A stretch of DNA of 52,247 nucleotides from an uncultured Ectothiorhodospiraceae bacterium (GCA_937141935.1 CAKZQS010000031.1:1-52247), one strand, 5' to 3'. Shown: positions 20,201 to 27,420, counted from the stretch's first letter. Program-made: numbers and translations. The notes: generated by a model from the letters alone, not told the origin.

Positions 20201-22188
20201 TCGGCGGCAAAACGCAGCGTCAGCGCAGCCTGCGTGCGCGGGGCCACGAAGCGCAGGCTGTCGCCCTGCGGCTGCAGCAGCAGCGAGGGCCCGGCGAGCT
20301 GCTGCCAGCGGATCGGGCCGGTGTCGGCCGTCAGGCGCTCGGCCCTCAGCATGACCGGCGTGCCGCCGGCCACCGCGTCGGGGCCGTCGATGCGCAACCG
20401 CGGCGGCTGCGCCACGGCGGCCACGAAAATCTGCACCGTGTCGGTGGAACTCAGGCTGCCGTCGCTGGTTTCGAGCTCGAAGCGCAGGCTTTGGGCTTCG
20501 CCCTGGCGCGGCGCCGTGAAGCGGGCCACGGCCTGATCGGCCCCCTGCAGGGCGACGGCCGGGCCGTCCACCTGGCGCCAGCGGTATGTCAGCGGCGCGG
20601 CCTCGGGGTCGCGGCTGGCGCCGCCATCGAGCAGAACCGCCTGACCGGCGGCCACCCATTGATCCGGCCCGGCGACCGCCAGCGGCGCTTCGCCCGGCGC
20701 GCCGGCGCTGCTGGCCGGCAGGCCCAGCACCCGCACTTCGGCGCGCTCCGACTGCGCGCCGTCGCTGACGATGACCTCATACAGCGCTTCGCCGCGTGTG
20801 GCCAGGGCGGCCGGCAGCGTCAGCGTGGCGGTGTCATCGCCGGCCTCCAGCAGCCAGTCCTCGGGCCCATGCACGCGGGCCCAGCGAAAACTCAACGCGG
20901 CGTCGCCGCCGCTGGCGGCCACGCGCAGGCTCAGCTGTTCGCCGCCATAGGCGCGCTGCTCGGCCGGCAGATACACGCGCAGCGGGTCCGTCTGCGGCGT
21001 CACGCGGATCGTGACCGTGGCGCGCCGCTCGAGCAGGCCGTCGCTGACGGCCACGTCGACACGATCATCGCCATGAAAGTCCGCATCCGGGCGATAGCGC
21101 AGCAGGCCATCGGGCGACAGCGTGGCCCGGCCCGCGCTGGGCGGCCGGACGATGCGCAGCGCCAGGTCCGCCGGCGCCGATTCGTTGTCCTCCGGGCGCA
21201 GCTGCAGTTCGCCCTGGCCGTCCTCGACCACGGTCAGCAGGCTACCGGCGACGCGCGGCGGGCTGTTGTCGCCGCTGGGGCGCAGCGCGATCGGCAACCG
21301 CTGCTGCGCGGTCGCCCCCGCGGAATCGCTGACGCGCAGCTGCAGGCGCACCACGCCGGGCGCGGCGTCCGCCGGTGCGCGCAGCGTCGGGTTGGGGGTA
21401 TCGGCGTCCTCCAGCGTCACGGCGGGGCCAGAGAGCTGCTGCCAGCGCCATTGCAGCGCCTCGGTCGATTGCTCAGCATCGCGCACGGCGGCGCTGAGCG
21501 TCAGGCTTCCGCCGGGCAGCAGCCCCGCGGCCGGCGCCTGCAGCTGCAGAATCTCGGGGCGCGCATTGGGGCGCCCGCCGGCCGCATCCAGCGCGGCCTG
21601 GGTGGCGTTCAGGTGCGCCAGCGCCGCCTCGGCCTCGGGCAGCGTCGCCGCCGGGTCGCCGTGCACACGGCGCAGCAATGCGGCGATTTGCTCATTGCCG
21701 CCCAGGTCGGCGCGGCTTTGCGCCAGCGCGGCGTCGAGGCCGGCGACCAGGCCGGCATCCAGCCAGCGCGCCAGGCGGGCATCGAGGTCGATGCCGGTGC
21801 TCGGGTCGCGATCCGCATCCAGCCCCTGCAGCAAGCGGGCCAGGTTCTCGACCCGCTGCGCGCTGGGCAGCTGCCCCTGCGGCAAGCGCAGCGCGGACAG
21901 CGTGACGGCCGGCGCGCCCGGCGCCTGGCCCAGCAGCCAGTCGCCCAGGCGGAATTGCAGGCTTTCGCCGCTGGCGAAGTCGAAGCGGCCCTGGGCATCC
22001 GTCCGCCCCGCGCTGCCACGGTCGCCGGCATAGTCCACACCGGACACCGCGGCGTCCAGCAGCACCCCCTGGCCGTCCTGCAGGCCGGGGCCACGCGCGT
22101 CGTCGTTATCGCTGCCACTACAAGCCGCCAGCAGCAGCGCACATACAGCCAGGCCCCCGCTACGCAGGCCCCAAGGTATCGTTGTCAT
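11212..22188 (-). CDS. Giant multidomain lipoprotein: Ig-like repeats, two neutral-ceramidase-like domains, PHP metallohydrolase domain
   Basis: 3,658 residues. Lipobox LLLAAC (Cys23) followed by SGSDNDD, so probably outer-membrane. Residues ~207-1046 form about nine Ig/cadherin/PKD-like units of ~90 residues. Domain ~1047-1545 and domain ~1693-2260 both resemble neutral/alkaline ceramidase (N-acylsphingosine amidohydrolase). Likely zinc ligands: His1188, His1281, Glu1454, Tyr1485 in the first; His1847, His1957, Glu2146, Tyr2181 in the second. Nucleophile candidates are Ser1322 (ADASP) and Ser2000 (GGDVSPR). Residues ~2600-3240 are unrecognised. A PHP/CehA-McbA-type metallohydrolase domain (~3262-3500) shows LHEHSGYSDG (His3268, His3270), SSEHSD (His3302), NHPGR (His3412) and SEDEHG (His3489), then a beta-rich tail. 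The ATG at 22188 has GGGGGAGA upstream. The frame is open for 11 kb. Confidence 0.85.
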   Translation of the reverse strand: MTTIPWGLRSGGLAVCALLLAACSGSDNDDARGPGLQDGQGVLLDAAVSGVDYAGDRGSAGRTDAQGRFDFASGESLQFRLGDWLLGQAPGAPAVTLSALRLPQGQLPSAQRVENLARLLQGLDADRDPSTGIDLDARLARWLDAGLVAGLDAALAQSRADLGGNEQIAALLRRVHGDPAATLPEAEAALAHLNATQAALDAAGGRPNARPEILQLQAPAAGLLPGGSLTLSAAVRDAEQSTEALQWRWQQLSGPAVTLEDADTPNPTLRAPADAAPGVVRLQLRVSDSAGATAQQRLPIALRPSGDNSPPRVAGSLLTVVEDGQGELQLRPEDNESAPADLALRIVRPPSAGRATLSPDGLLRYRPDADFHGDDRVDVAVSDGLLERRATVTIRVTPQTDPLRVYLPAEQRAYGGEQLSLRVAASGGDAALSFRWARVHGPEDWLLEAGDDTATLTLPAALATRGEALYEVIVSDGAQSERAEVRVLGLPASSAGAPGEAPLAVAGPDQWVAAGQAVLLDGGASRDPEAAPLTYRWRQVDGPAVALQGADQAVARFTAPRQGEAQSLRFELETSDGSLSSTDTVQIFVAAVAQPPRLRIDGPDAVAGGTPVMLRAERLTADTGPIRWQQLAGPSLLLQPQGDSLRFVAPRTQAALTLRFAAESRNAQGLGRAEHVVQVLGTNPPPQIEDQFASVVSGATLDYEIQASDPGDTLRYALIEGPQNGRATLAGNRLRYTPNEGFVGQDTLRLRVRDSAGQGASATLSITVTAVNAAPAFDPLSLQTLDEDGSVDFSVSATDAEGEPLSFAAEPAGNGALQQLGPTEFRYTPAPNFAGEDSAWLSVSDGSNISRARQRFRVNPVDDLPPATPLALATDEDTPLAAELPQTDVDGETLRYTLRRDVASGSLTLEEDGTLAYAPAPDFAGSVDFELEVADAANTVAYTQPIEVRPVNDPPRIDAPALQIAVAGQELALTASASDVESPVESLQARWEGPGAVVFADPTQLNATLTAPEVQAQTDYALTLRVEDPDGGTAEAGVTLRVVPRAVLRVGAAKRDVAPSLAHIEGVDEDRLFVGAHRQRFNLGGFGIDPLQNFPDPIGAFGDQLTAPAEQPTLRVEGGDGSLLREERIWLRALALEQVDAAGTRQPPVLLLTLDAVGAGNIIQNALKAAVAAATGVPVERIVFGQSHSHAGPDLQGLWGGVPQDWIENTLYPRAAAAAAEALTQAEVATLSLRSLETGDYNNYRRPRLDARDTADEQLRLLQARTPDGRLLASLLQYSAHPTSINESPRVPHADYILGVVDALEEEGGVGLYFNGPIADASPSGSRPGCDPTDPYGDALRDYGRVHCRGEGMAAAGLDEPAVKTLAPELALRNATVYLPVTNPLFVGAGLIGAFNRYYDFVEAPVGLIPGVGGELQQGLYQLPQAAPYAVTPVTRITIGGAEQGLEIVTIPGEASDTFGRYIRGLAAPQAEVMLFGLTQNSFGYILPEEEFSYIDTSGNDGFTLPFTGYEEFVSLGPLTAPLLKLQGYNPLFDVAPGAETLPAYLRACADPLDPDCIVNDMGRRLDYTQRELAQRCLDDFNQPEFCALLNPDTPLRPLCDALGVDTQTCAALGDAQGEGPGAGPGADPQAFLRALELLAAGDPEGASDAVLAGLGQNAADNLAAYMQALGAASGRQLDPPGAKPAPVAHSPQPLRAGIAKAVLDVPIGTPLGGYLRPPVAGEYIPGAEAFASGDPSVFFDELVDFIPRMADACDPQDPASCPPLAPLPDELRAAHSPYATYSPPSRGVYDALVAKAVALHDGQDYLVLVKTDFIGMLDEVVQDVKAAVRERTGIDLGDGLLMSASHSHGGPGALANHSTRYFWLAMDVYQHEVYRKLIGQLSDVVVAALDPAQMREARIGHASAPEQRGLNGFRRGRLESYDEAALSALRRRLGVLRIDDVADNRPLAIVVNWAAHGIAFDVENLFFSGDVLGAVERETEALMGVPLAMLVQSVGGDVSPRGISNDNKLQRIESYGKRLAPQVAALANGIQQWQRQPDLRAVSQRVRLDRESLGYAAEEYPYPWGAGQCGNEIGVPFVGGGVRDIPGYGGSGAPEQIPYCLFSPPPDAIDLIDNGVAENGAFYPQDTILTAARIGDITLLLQPGEPLVEYGRRLLERAEGLGFAAPDTFVWGYSGDHIGYILPPEQQDWATLGGAESTTTFWGWLQGARFLDVSADLLTALRDNTAAPRDDFPLDYSLYRSLYEALPPAPRIPSLLLGQVVEQPADIARFAATRFVFEGGDPVVSTPRLRIEVQTGPGAWAVATRPNGEPMQGAAEAHLSYRFVSGRHLWTVEFEAPRDWPEGRYRFALDGQAAGFLGEEDYSVQSAGFAVTPAADLRLTELDAGQFALAYRPVPRNYRVVDAEVDGALAAPVRSLQRARVTDASGVRDIDNPGVFVDESQSPPQARLQLAAAPLALEVFDAWGNSGQWVAAGLPGSAEAGRGAGLIGALADLGAQTNPALTALLDSDPAAAAAHAQQALEDFGTALAEGAQGFDPTRPGETGLGTDGELDAVAAQALGTAREAAPVVLTGAQLPGWSVPAAHGVGYPYPSGAATSGAVLDAFGPGQVRDAHNGEILYPVPGSPGSRSAVPVEGIAAYRYDAAAGFVEIPVQVDERMPYFLANANSDFSTYSGTDPELSYVWDNGDDAHGWGQESWMMVDGPCERRYPPGVGPVPDPVRGLDADDEVVFMASDAGTLYTGLDFPADWQAVQMLRVHDPLRPDAERFVYVVLKPGGSSFNADSGYVDYQRAADADQWIDRRLFRDDDPEKLGSSNTGYGANLEGTVCVADLADYHGDDGQCEFDAAQGVYICPSSDRFPRDGITVHTPTYRFEASGRWMLRDLRVRPPEAAVTDPAQWQSRPDLLDRWKGRAFQQSPDSVISLVGFEDEQVNWEANSSLIGERCGPVRCIREVWGADSGTNVTKTESFYRDAISYHYRVRVHPIPPDGLYTSWDYNRSAMVPTAAERDAGVEPGRYYTMLRPQGVPIDGINDDLGNVDGYAPLPLAECIGDGGPQAPASNGRCPAFFDAADPSFNLPLAFDNWEQVSGKGDAGSLVYSFELVGLTSLANPLVVPYYRDDACLDDGTGDDPVARPWPGESYDWGGGRVRADYDAQAGRPLDYSNPPFADCLQRQGAHGSHGVHYFVTHDSDNAFTPLATTEIDARQWQYIVPSAQPRNLAEPYANNIRAPLQTTAIPLTPPPLLPLTASAQSCNVPAPAGLQALLGSLHEHSGYSDGDIGSTPADYFAAGAALGLDFMGSSEHSDNARLPLTANTDCLGPAFLDCLQLTPDGLRKWERTLEMADAAAQPGYMPFRGFEWTSDRFGHINVYFSQHDLNAKTGTGYALSMEDFWLWFGLPAAVGGGDDGLAVFNHPGREDDIHANSPIGDAAYAWNMLAYRPEADARMVGIEVFGKSSDAYDADNNAPEGGWYAYALSRGWHLGPIGSEDEHGRQWAQPERAKTVLLAADHSRAALKSAMAARRFYALAQGFNDLRLGFELRNPGGASWPMGSRVATPAGTTLQFSLRVDDPAGRLADYAVELVHADGSLSQRDGVRGNADLQLDYRPPEALADQEGWSFMRVRDLRNNAVVAMSAPIWYRAGTAYPDCPADPAPPPEPRR

Positions 22189-22257
22189 GTCGTCTCCCCC
22201 GCGCGGGGTGGTGCAGTCTTTCAGCCTTCTCCAGCAACAGTTTAGCGGCGAAACTTC

Positions 22258-23250
22258 GTGTACCGGTTCGTAAATTCTTTGTGCCTGGGCCACAGCCTGC
22301 CGGCGAGCGGGCTGGCCGGAGCCCTGCCGCGGGCCGCCCTGGCGCTTGCCGTTTTAGCAGCCGGCTCGGCCGCCGCAACGGAGCCGCCTGGCGCCCGCGA
22401 GGAGACTTGCGCCGAGCCGCCGCAGGGGCGCTGGCGAATCGTGGGCCAGCGGCGGCTGCCGGCTGAGATCTACCTGCAAGGCTTTGAGATCGACGCCGCG
22501 GGCCACTGGTGGCTGAGCGGCGGCCGCTATGGCGAATCGGCGCTGTGGACGCTGTCGCCGCAGGGCTCGCCGCGGCGGCCGCGGCGCCAGGCGCTGCCCG
22601 AGCACATCTTTGCCGAGGGCCTGAGCCGGCGCGACGGCGCCAGCTGGATACTGAGCTGGCGCGCCGGCGAGTTGCGCCGCTGGGCGGATGGCGCGCCGGC
22701 CGCCGAGGTGGTGGCGCGCTATGCGGGCCAGGGCTGGGGGCTGGCCTGGGTGCCCGAGCGCGAGGCCTTCGTGATGAGCAATGGCGGCAGCCAGCTGCAA
22801 TGGCGGGCCGCCGCGGACTTCGCGCTCCAGGCGCAGACCCCGGTCCGCCGCGGCCGCGTGCCGGTGCCCTGGCTGAACGAGCTGGAATGGCAGGCCGGCG
22901 CGCTGTGGGCCAATGTCTGGCGCAGCGATGAGCTGCTGCGCATCGACCCCGACAGCGGCTGCGTGACGCTGGTGCTGGACCTGGCGGGGCTCTGGCCGCC
23001 GGGCGAGCGCCCGCGCCGGGCCGAGGTGCTCAATGGCGTGGCCGTCGACCCCCGGGACGACCAGCTCTGGGTCAGCGGCAAGCTGTGGGGGCGGGCCTTC
23101 GCGCTGGACTGGCAGGCGCCGGGGCAGGAGTGGCAGCCCCCGATGCGGGACGAACAGCCGCCGGACCAGGAAGAACCGCCAACAGCGGAGGGCCAGCCTG
23201 CGGCACAGGATCAGCCTGCGGCGTTGGGCCAAGAATCGCCCAGGCAATGA
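22258..23250 (+). CDS. Glutaminyl-peptide cyclotransferase (bacterial beta-propeller type), exported
   Basis: Converts N-terminal glutamine of exported proteins to pyroglutamate. 330 residues including a signal-like hydrophobic stretch (ALALAVLAAGSAAA, about 27-40). Family signatures: YLQGFEID near the start of the propeller, GQGWGLAWVPEREAFVMSNG, LNELEWQAGALWANVW and VLNGVAVDPRDDQLWVSGKLW. The last ~40 residues are a Gln/Pro/Glu-rich tail of near 5-residue repeats, not part of the enzyme fold. Divergent from the giant lipoprotein with a 69-base spacer. The GTG start at 22258 is the longest reading; no convincing ribosome binding site decides it. Confidence 0.85.
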   Translation: MYRFVNSLCLGHSLPASGLAGALPRAALALAVLAAGSAAATEPPGAREETCAEPPQGRWRIVGQRRLPAEIYLQGFEIDAAGHWWLSGGRYGESALWTLSPQGSPRRPRRQALPEHIFAEGLSRRDGASWILSWRAGELRRWADGAPAAEVVARYAGQGWGLAWVPEREAFVMSNGGSQLQWRAAADFALQAQTPVRRGRVPVPWLNELEWQAGALWANVWRSDELLRIDPDSGCVTLVLDLAGLWPPGERPRRAEVLNGVAVDPRDDQLWVSGKLWGRAFALDWQAPGQEWQPPMRDEQPPDQEEPPTAEGQPAAQDQPAALGQESPRQ

Positions 23251-23305
23251 TTCCGCGCCCTCCGTCGTCATAGGCTCCAGGGGCTCGACCGGGCCTTGCA
23301 GCATG

Positions 23306-23326
23306 GCCGGCGCCGCAGGCGCCGGC
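23306..23326. other. GC-only hairpin between the cyclotransferase and Na/Pi genes
   Basis: Perfect 9-bp stem GCCGGCGCC/GGCGCCGGC with a GCA loop, 16 bases before the transporter start. No T-tract follows, so it is more likely an mRNA processing or stability element than an intrinsic terminator. Confidence 0.5.
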
Positions 23327-23342
23327 GGCGACTGGAGACGAC

Positions 23343-24533
23343 ATGACGCAAAGCGCCCTGAGCCTGCCCCTGGCGGGCCGCCGGCAGCGCAGCCTGGCCT
23401 GGCTGCAGATCGCGCTGATGATCTACCTGCTGCTGCTGGCGGTGGCGCTGATCGGCAGCGGCTTCAAGACCGCCAGCCGCGAAGAGGCGCAGACGCTGTT
23501 CGCCTTCGCCACCAATCCCTTCGCCGGGCTGCTGACCGGCATTCTGGCCACCGCGCTGCTGCAGTCCTCGTCGACGGTGACGGCGATCGTCGTCGGCCTG
23601 GTCGCGGGCGGGATGCCGGTGTCGCTGGCGGTGCCGATGGTGATGGGCGCGAACGTGGGCACCACGATCACCAACACGCTGGTCAGCCTGGCGCACTGGC
23701 ACGACGGGGCGCAGTTTCGCCGCGCCTTCGCCGCCGCGACGGTGCACGACCTGTTTAACCTGCTCGGCGTGCTGGTGTTCCTGCCGTTGGAGCTTCTGAC
23801 CGGCCTGCTGCGGCACAGCGCGGCGGCGCTGGTGGAGGTCTTCAGCAGCAGTGCCAACTGGTCACTGACCGGGCTGAGCCCGGTCAAGGCGCTGACCCAG
23901 CCGGTGGTTCAGGGGCTGGCGGGGCAGTTCGCGGCCCTGGGCGAAGGCCCACTGGCGGGCGGCGACAGGCTGGCGGGCGTGGCCTTGCTGCTGCTGGGCG
24001 TGGGGCTGCTGCTGCTCGCCATCCTGCGCCTGGGCACGCTGCTGCGCAGCGTGTTGGTGGGCCGCGCGCGGCTGCGCCTGCATGCGGCCCTGGGCGGCGG
24101 TGCGCTGCGCGGCATTGGCACCGGCACGCTGGTGACCACGGTGGTGCAGTCCTCCTCGACCACAACCAGCCTGCTGGTGCCCCTGGCCGGCGCCGGCGTG
24201 TTCAGCACCCGCGACATTTACCCCTTTACGCTGGGGGCCAACATCGGCACCACGGTCACGGCCCTGCTGGCCGCCACGGCCGCCAGCGGCGCGCTGGCCG
24301 GCGCCGCGCTGCAGATCGCGCTGGTGCACCTGCTGTTCAATGTCGGCGCGGTGGCGCTGCTGTTCCTGCTGCCGCTGGCGTTGCGCCAGCCGGGGCTGGC
24401 GCACCTGCCGGTGCGCGGCGCCGAGGCACTGGCCGATCTGGCCACACGCCGCAAGGCGCTGGCCCTGGTCTATGTGCTGGGGCTGTATTTCGCGCTGCCG
24501 GCCGCCTTGGTCTTCAGCGTGGGGTCGAGATAG
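23343..24533 (+). CDS. Na+/phosphate cotransporter family protein (PNaS/NptA type)
   Basis: Inner-membrane transporter, 396 residues, likely sodium-coupled phosphate uptake or efflux. Two inverted halves each carry the family's QSSS motif: LLQSSSTVTAIVVGL with GANVGTTITNTL, and VVQSSSTTTSLLVPL with GANIGTTVTALL. Multiple hydrophobic segments run throughout. The regulatory PhoU-like C-terminal extension of longer homologues is absent. Start at 23343 with GGAGA at good spacing. Direct substrate evidence is lacking, so the specificity is by family only. Confidence 0.9.
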   Translation: MTQSALSLPLAGRRQRSLAWLQIALMIYLLLLAVALIGSGFKTASREEAQTLFAFATNPFAGLLTGILATALLQSSSTVTAIVVGLVAGGMPVSLAVPMVMGANVGTTITNTLVSLAHWHDGAQFRRAFAAATVHDLFNLLGVLVFLPLELLTGLLRHSAAALVEVFSSSANWSLTGLSPVKALTQPVVQGLAGQFAALGEGPLAGGDRLAGVALLLLGVGLLLLAILRLGTLLRSVLVGRARLRLHAALGGGALRGIGTGTLVTTVVQSSSTTTSLLVPLAGAGVFSTRDIYPFTLGANIGTTVTALLAATAASGALAGAALQIALVHLLFNVGAVALLFLLPLALRQPGLAHLPVRGAEALADLATRRKALALVYVLGLYFALPAALVFSVGSR

Positions 24534-24721
24534 CAACCAGCGGCCGGGTGCGTCCCGGTTGGGACGATGCCCCGCCTCGCTGCAGCCGGGCGCGCTTAGC
24601 GGGCCGCAGGCCCCTGAGTCTTGGGGTGGTCGACGGGGCGGATGCGCGCGGGTTCAGAGACCCCCGCCAAAACGCTCCCGACAGGGCTTCCCGAATCCGC
24701 CCGCGCTGCGCAGGCCCGGGC

Positions 24722-24743
24722 GCGACCCCGCCGCAGCGGGGCC
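24722..24743. terminator. Repeated hairpin in the convergent gap before the aldehyde dehydrogenase
   Basis: Stem CCCCGC/GCGGGG with loop CGCA, within the 231-base gap between two converging genes (24534-24764). On the minus strand the core, GGCCCCGC-N4-GCGGGGTCGC, matches hairpins at 27427 and 27572. No T-tract. The rest of the gap shows no gene. Confidence 0.45.
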
Positions 24744-24764
24744 TGACCGGACGCGCGGCGGCGC

Positions 24765-26213
24765 TTACTTCAGCGTCAGCTTGATGATGCGGATCAAGCG
24801 GCGCACGAAGTCGGTATAGGGCGGCGCCATCAGCAGCGTGGCGGCGAACTTGTTCTCGACAATGGTGCGCTCGTGCGAGAAGGCCTTGAAGCCCCACTTG
24901 CCGTGCGAATTGCCAATGCCCGAGTTGTTCACGCCGCCAAAGGGCGCGTTCATGTGCAGGTACTGGCTGGTGCAGGTGTTGATGCAGCTGCCGCCGGCCG
25001 AGGTTTCCTCGATCAGGCGCTTGATGTTGCCGCGGTTGCCGCTGTAAACGTACAGCGCCAGCGGCTTGGGCTTGGCGTTGATGAAGTCGATGACCTCGTC
25101 CAGGCTGCGATAGGGCAGCACCGGCAGCAGCGGGCCAAAGATTTCCTCGCTCATCACCCGCGCGTCCTCAGGCACGGCATCGAGCAGGGTCGGCGTGATG
25201 ACGCGCTTGTCCTCGTGCGTGTGGCCGCCGCTGGCGACGCGGGCGCCTTTTTGCGTGGCCTCGGCCAGCATCGCGCTGATGCGCTCGTAATGGCGCTCGT
25301 TGACGATCTTGGCGTAGTCGGCGCTGTCGCCGGCGTCCTCGCCATAGGTGTCGCGCAAATGCTGCGCGGCGGCGGCGATGAATTTGTCCTTGACCGTCTC
25401 GTGCACGTAGACATAGTCCGGCGCGATGCAGGTTTGGCCGGCGTTGAGGAACTTGCCGAAGTTGATGCCCTTGGCGGCCCGCTCGATGTCGGCCGTTTCG
25501 TCGACGATGGTCGGGCTCTTGCCGCCCAGCTCCAGCGTCACCGAGGTCAGGTTCTTGGCCGCGGCGGCCATGATGATCTTGCCGACGCCGGGGCTGCCGG
25601 TGAAGAAGATATGGTCGAAGGGCAGCTCGAGCAGCGCCGTGGTTTCCTCCACCGCGCCCTCGACCACGGCCACCTCGGCCTCGTCGAAGGTGGCGGCGAT
25701 CAGCTCGCGGGTCACGCGCGAGGATTCGGGCGTCATCTCCGAGGGCTTCAGGATCGCCGGGCAACCGGCGGCCAGCGCCGACACCAGCGGCATCAGCGAC
25801 AGGTTCACCGGGTAGTTCCAGGGCGCAATGATCAGCGCCACGCCCTTGGGCTCGTAGCGCACGCGGGTCTTGGTGCCGAACATCAGCGAGGTGGGCCAGA
25901 CCCGCTCGCCGCGCATCCACTTTTTCAGGTGCTTCTTGGTGGCCTTGATCTCGGCCAGGATCGGGATCAGCTCGCCGATGTCGACCTCGGGCTCGGGCTT
26001 GCCGAAGTCGGCGGCGCAGGCGGCCTTGATGGCCTCCTCGCGCTCCAGCAGCGCGTCGCGCAGCTTGTCCAGGCGGGCGATGCGGGCGCTGGCGACGCTG
26101 GTCCGCCACTGCAGCGCGGTGGCTTGCTGCTTGCTGAAGATGCGCTTCATGTCGGCAATGGCCGCATTCTCGAAACGCGGGTCGGCGGCGGCCGGCTGCG
26201 TGGCTACGCTCAT
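24765..26213 (-). CDS. Aldehyde dehydrogenase, class 3-like
   Basis: NAD(P)+-dependent oxidation of aldehydes to acids. 482 residues. Seen: APWNYPVNLSLMPLVSALA (cofactor fold), FFTGSPGVGK, catalytic Glu region LELGGKSP, and catalytic Cys in FLNAGQTCIAPDYV; near the end APFGGVNNSGIGNSHG. The short C-terminus with a basic/hydrophobic end (LIRIIKLTLK) resembles class 3, fatty- or coniferyl-aldehyde enzymes, which may associate with membranes. The ATG at 26213 has GAGGAA upstream; a 32-residue upstream extension lacks homology. Substrate unknown. It follows the reductase gene, separated by 147 bases. Confidence 0.92.
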   Translation of the reverse strand: MSVATQPAAADPRFENAAIADMKRIFSKQQATALQWRTSVASARIARLDKLRDALLEREEAIKAACAADFGKPEPEVDIGELIPILAEIKATKKHLKKWMRGERVWPTSLMFGTKTRVRYEPKGVALIIAPWNYPVNLSLMPLVSALAAGCPAILKPSEMTPESSRVTRELIAATFDEAEVAVVEGAVEETTALLELPFDHIFFTGSPGVGKIIMAAAAKNLTSVTLELGGKSPTIVDETADIERAAKGINFGKFLNAGQTCIAPDYVYVHETVKDKFIAAAAQHLRDTYGEDAGDSADYAKIVNERHYERISAMLAEATQKGARVASGGHTHEDKRVITPTLLDAVPEDARVMSEEIFGPLLPVLPYRSLDEVIDFINAKPKPLALYVYSGNRGNIKRLIEETSAGGSCINTCTSQYLHMNAPFGGVNNSGIGNSHGKWGFKAFSHERTIVENKFAATLLMAPPYTDFVRRLIRIIKLTLK

Positions 26214-26360
26214 GGGGATTCCTCGTGGCGCCCCGGCCGCAGTCTCCGCAGGCGGCACGCGGGCAGAATATTGGCCACGCAGGTTAACCCAGCCGCAGCC
26301 GGCGGGCATAGCCCGCTCGGTGCGGAATAGTTTAGTCAGGCGCCAGCGCGGCGCGCGGCC

Positions 26361-27344
26361 CTAGCGCGTGCAATCGACCACATAACGGCCGGTGATGCCG
26401 CCGGCCATCAGCGTCGCGCAGGCCTCGCCGACCTGCTCCAGGCCGATGACCTCGCGCTGCCACAGGCTGGAATCCACCTGCCAGTCGCCAAAGAGCGCAT
26501 CCCAGACCGACTGCCGCCGTGGCATCGGCGTTTCCACCGAATGGATGCCGAGCAGGTTCACCCCGCGCAGGATGAAGGGCATCACCGTCGTTTCGAGCTT
26601 GTGCGAGGCCGCCAGGCCGATGCTGGCCACATTGCCCCAGGGCCGGGTCTCGGCGATCAGCGTGGCCAGCAGCGTGCCGCCGACGTTATCGACGACGCCA
26701 CCCCAGCGGGCCTTGAGCAGCGGCGCCTCGGCCGCCGGGTAGTCGCGGGCGTTGACGATGTCGCTGGCGCCCAGTGCCCGCAGGTAGTCGGCCTGGTCGG
26801 ACTTGCTGCTGACGGCCACCGGGCTGTAACCCAGCTTGGACAGCAGCGCGATGGCCACCGAACCCACGCCGCCGCTGGCGCCGGTCACCGCAATCGGCCC
26901 CTGATCGGGCTCCTGGCCGTTATCGCGCATGCGCTGCACCGCCAGACCCGCCGTAAACCCGGCGGTGCCGTAGCGCATGGCCTGCAGCGCATCCACGCCC
27001 TCCGGCCGGCGCACCAGCGAGCCGGCATCGACCACCGCCTGCTCGGCCAGGCCGCCGTCGAACTGCTCGCCGATGTTGCAGCCGGTCAGCAAGACCGGCG
27101 TGCCGGCCGGCCAGTTCGGGTCCTGGGATTCCTCGACGGTGCCGGCGAGGTCGATGCCGGCGATGCAGGGGAAGTTACGCATGATGCGGCCCTTGCCGGT
27201 GACGGCCAGCGCATCCTTGAAGTTCAGGCTGGAGGCCTCGACGCGAACCCGCGCCTGCCCGGCGCCCACCGCGGGCACCTCGACCTCGCGCAGCTGCGCG
27301 CCCTCGCCCTTGGCAGCCACCTGCCATGCTCGCATCGTGCTCAT
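26361..27344 (-). CDS. YhdH/AcuI-type medium-chain reductase (acrylyl-CoA reductase family)
   Basis: NADPH-dependent zinc-free medium-chain dehydrogenase/reductase that in AcuI reduces acrylyl-CoA to propionyl-CoA. About 327 residues. Visible: ASSLNFKDALAVTGKG, PCIAGIDLAGTV, the family-typical GCNIGEQFDGGLAEQ, YGTAGFTAGLAVQRM, nucleotide-binding VTGASGGVGSVAIALL and VVDNVGGTLLATL. Zinc-ligand cysteines of alcohol dehydrogenases are absent. Start options are 27353, 27344 and 27335; 27344 (MSTMRAW) is chosen by family length. True substrate cannot be read from sequence. Confidence 0.9.
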   Translation of the reverse strand: MSTMRAWQVAAKGEGAQLREVEVPAVGAGQARVRVEASSLNFKDALAVTGKGRIMRNFPCIAGIDLAGTVEESQDPNWPAGTPVLLTGCNIGEQFDGGLAEQAVVDAGSLVRRPEGVDALQAMRYGTAGFTAGLAVQRMRDNGQEPDQGPIAVTGASGGVGSVAIALLSKLGYSPVAVSSKSDQADYLRALGASDIVNARDYPAAEAPLLKARWGGVVDNVGGTLLATLIAETRPWGNVASIGLAASHKLETTVMPFILRGVNLLGIHSVETPMPRRQSVWDALFGDWQVDSSLWQREVIGLEQVGEACATLMAGGITGRYVVDCTR

Positions 27345-27420
27345 CGCGTCCATCCCATCAAGTGTGGCCGGCAGTGTAGCCGCCAAGCCGGCCGGCCTCA
27401 GCCCGCAAAATTGGGGGGTG

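Noticed and set aside
15655-22245. 2,196-residue open frame on the plus strand, antisense to the giant lipoprotein gene
   Set aside because: His/Gln/Arg/Gly-rich mirror of a high-G+C coding strand with no recognisable domain; the minus-strand frame has a lipobox, domains and catalytic motifs.
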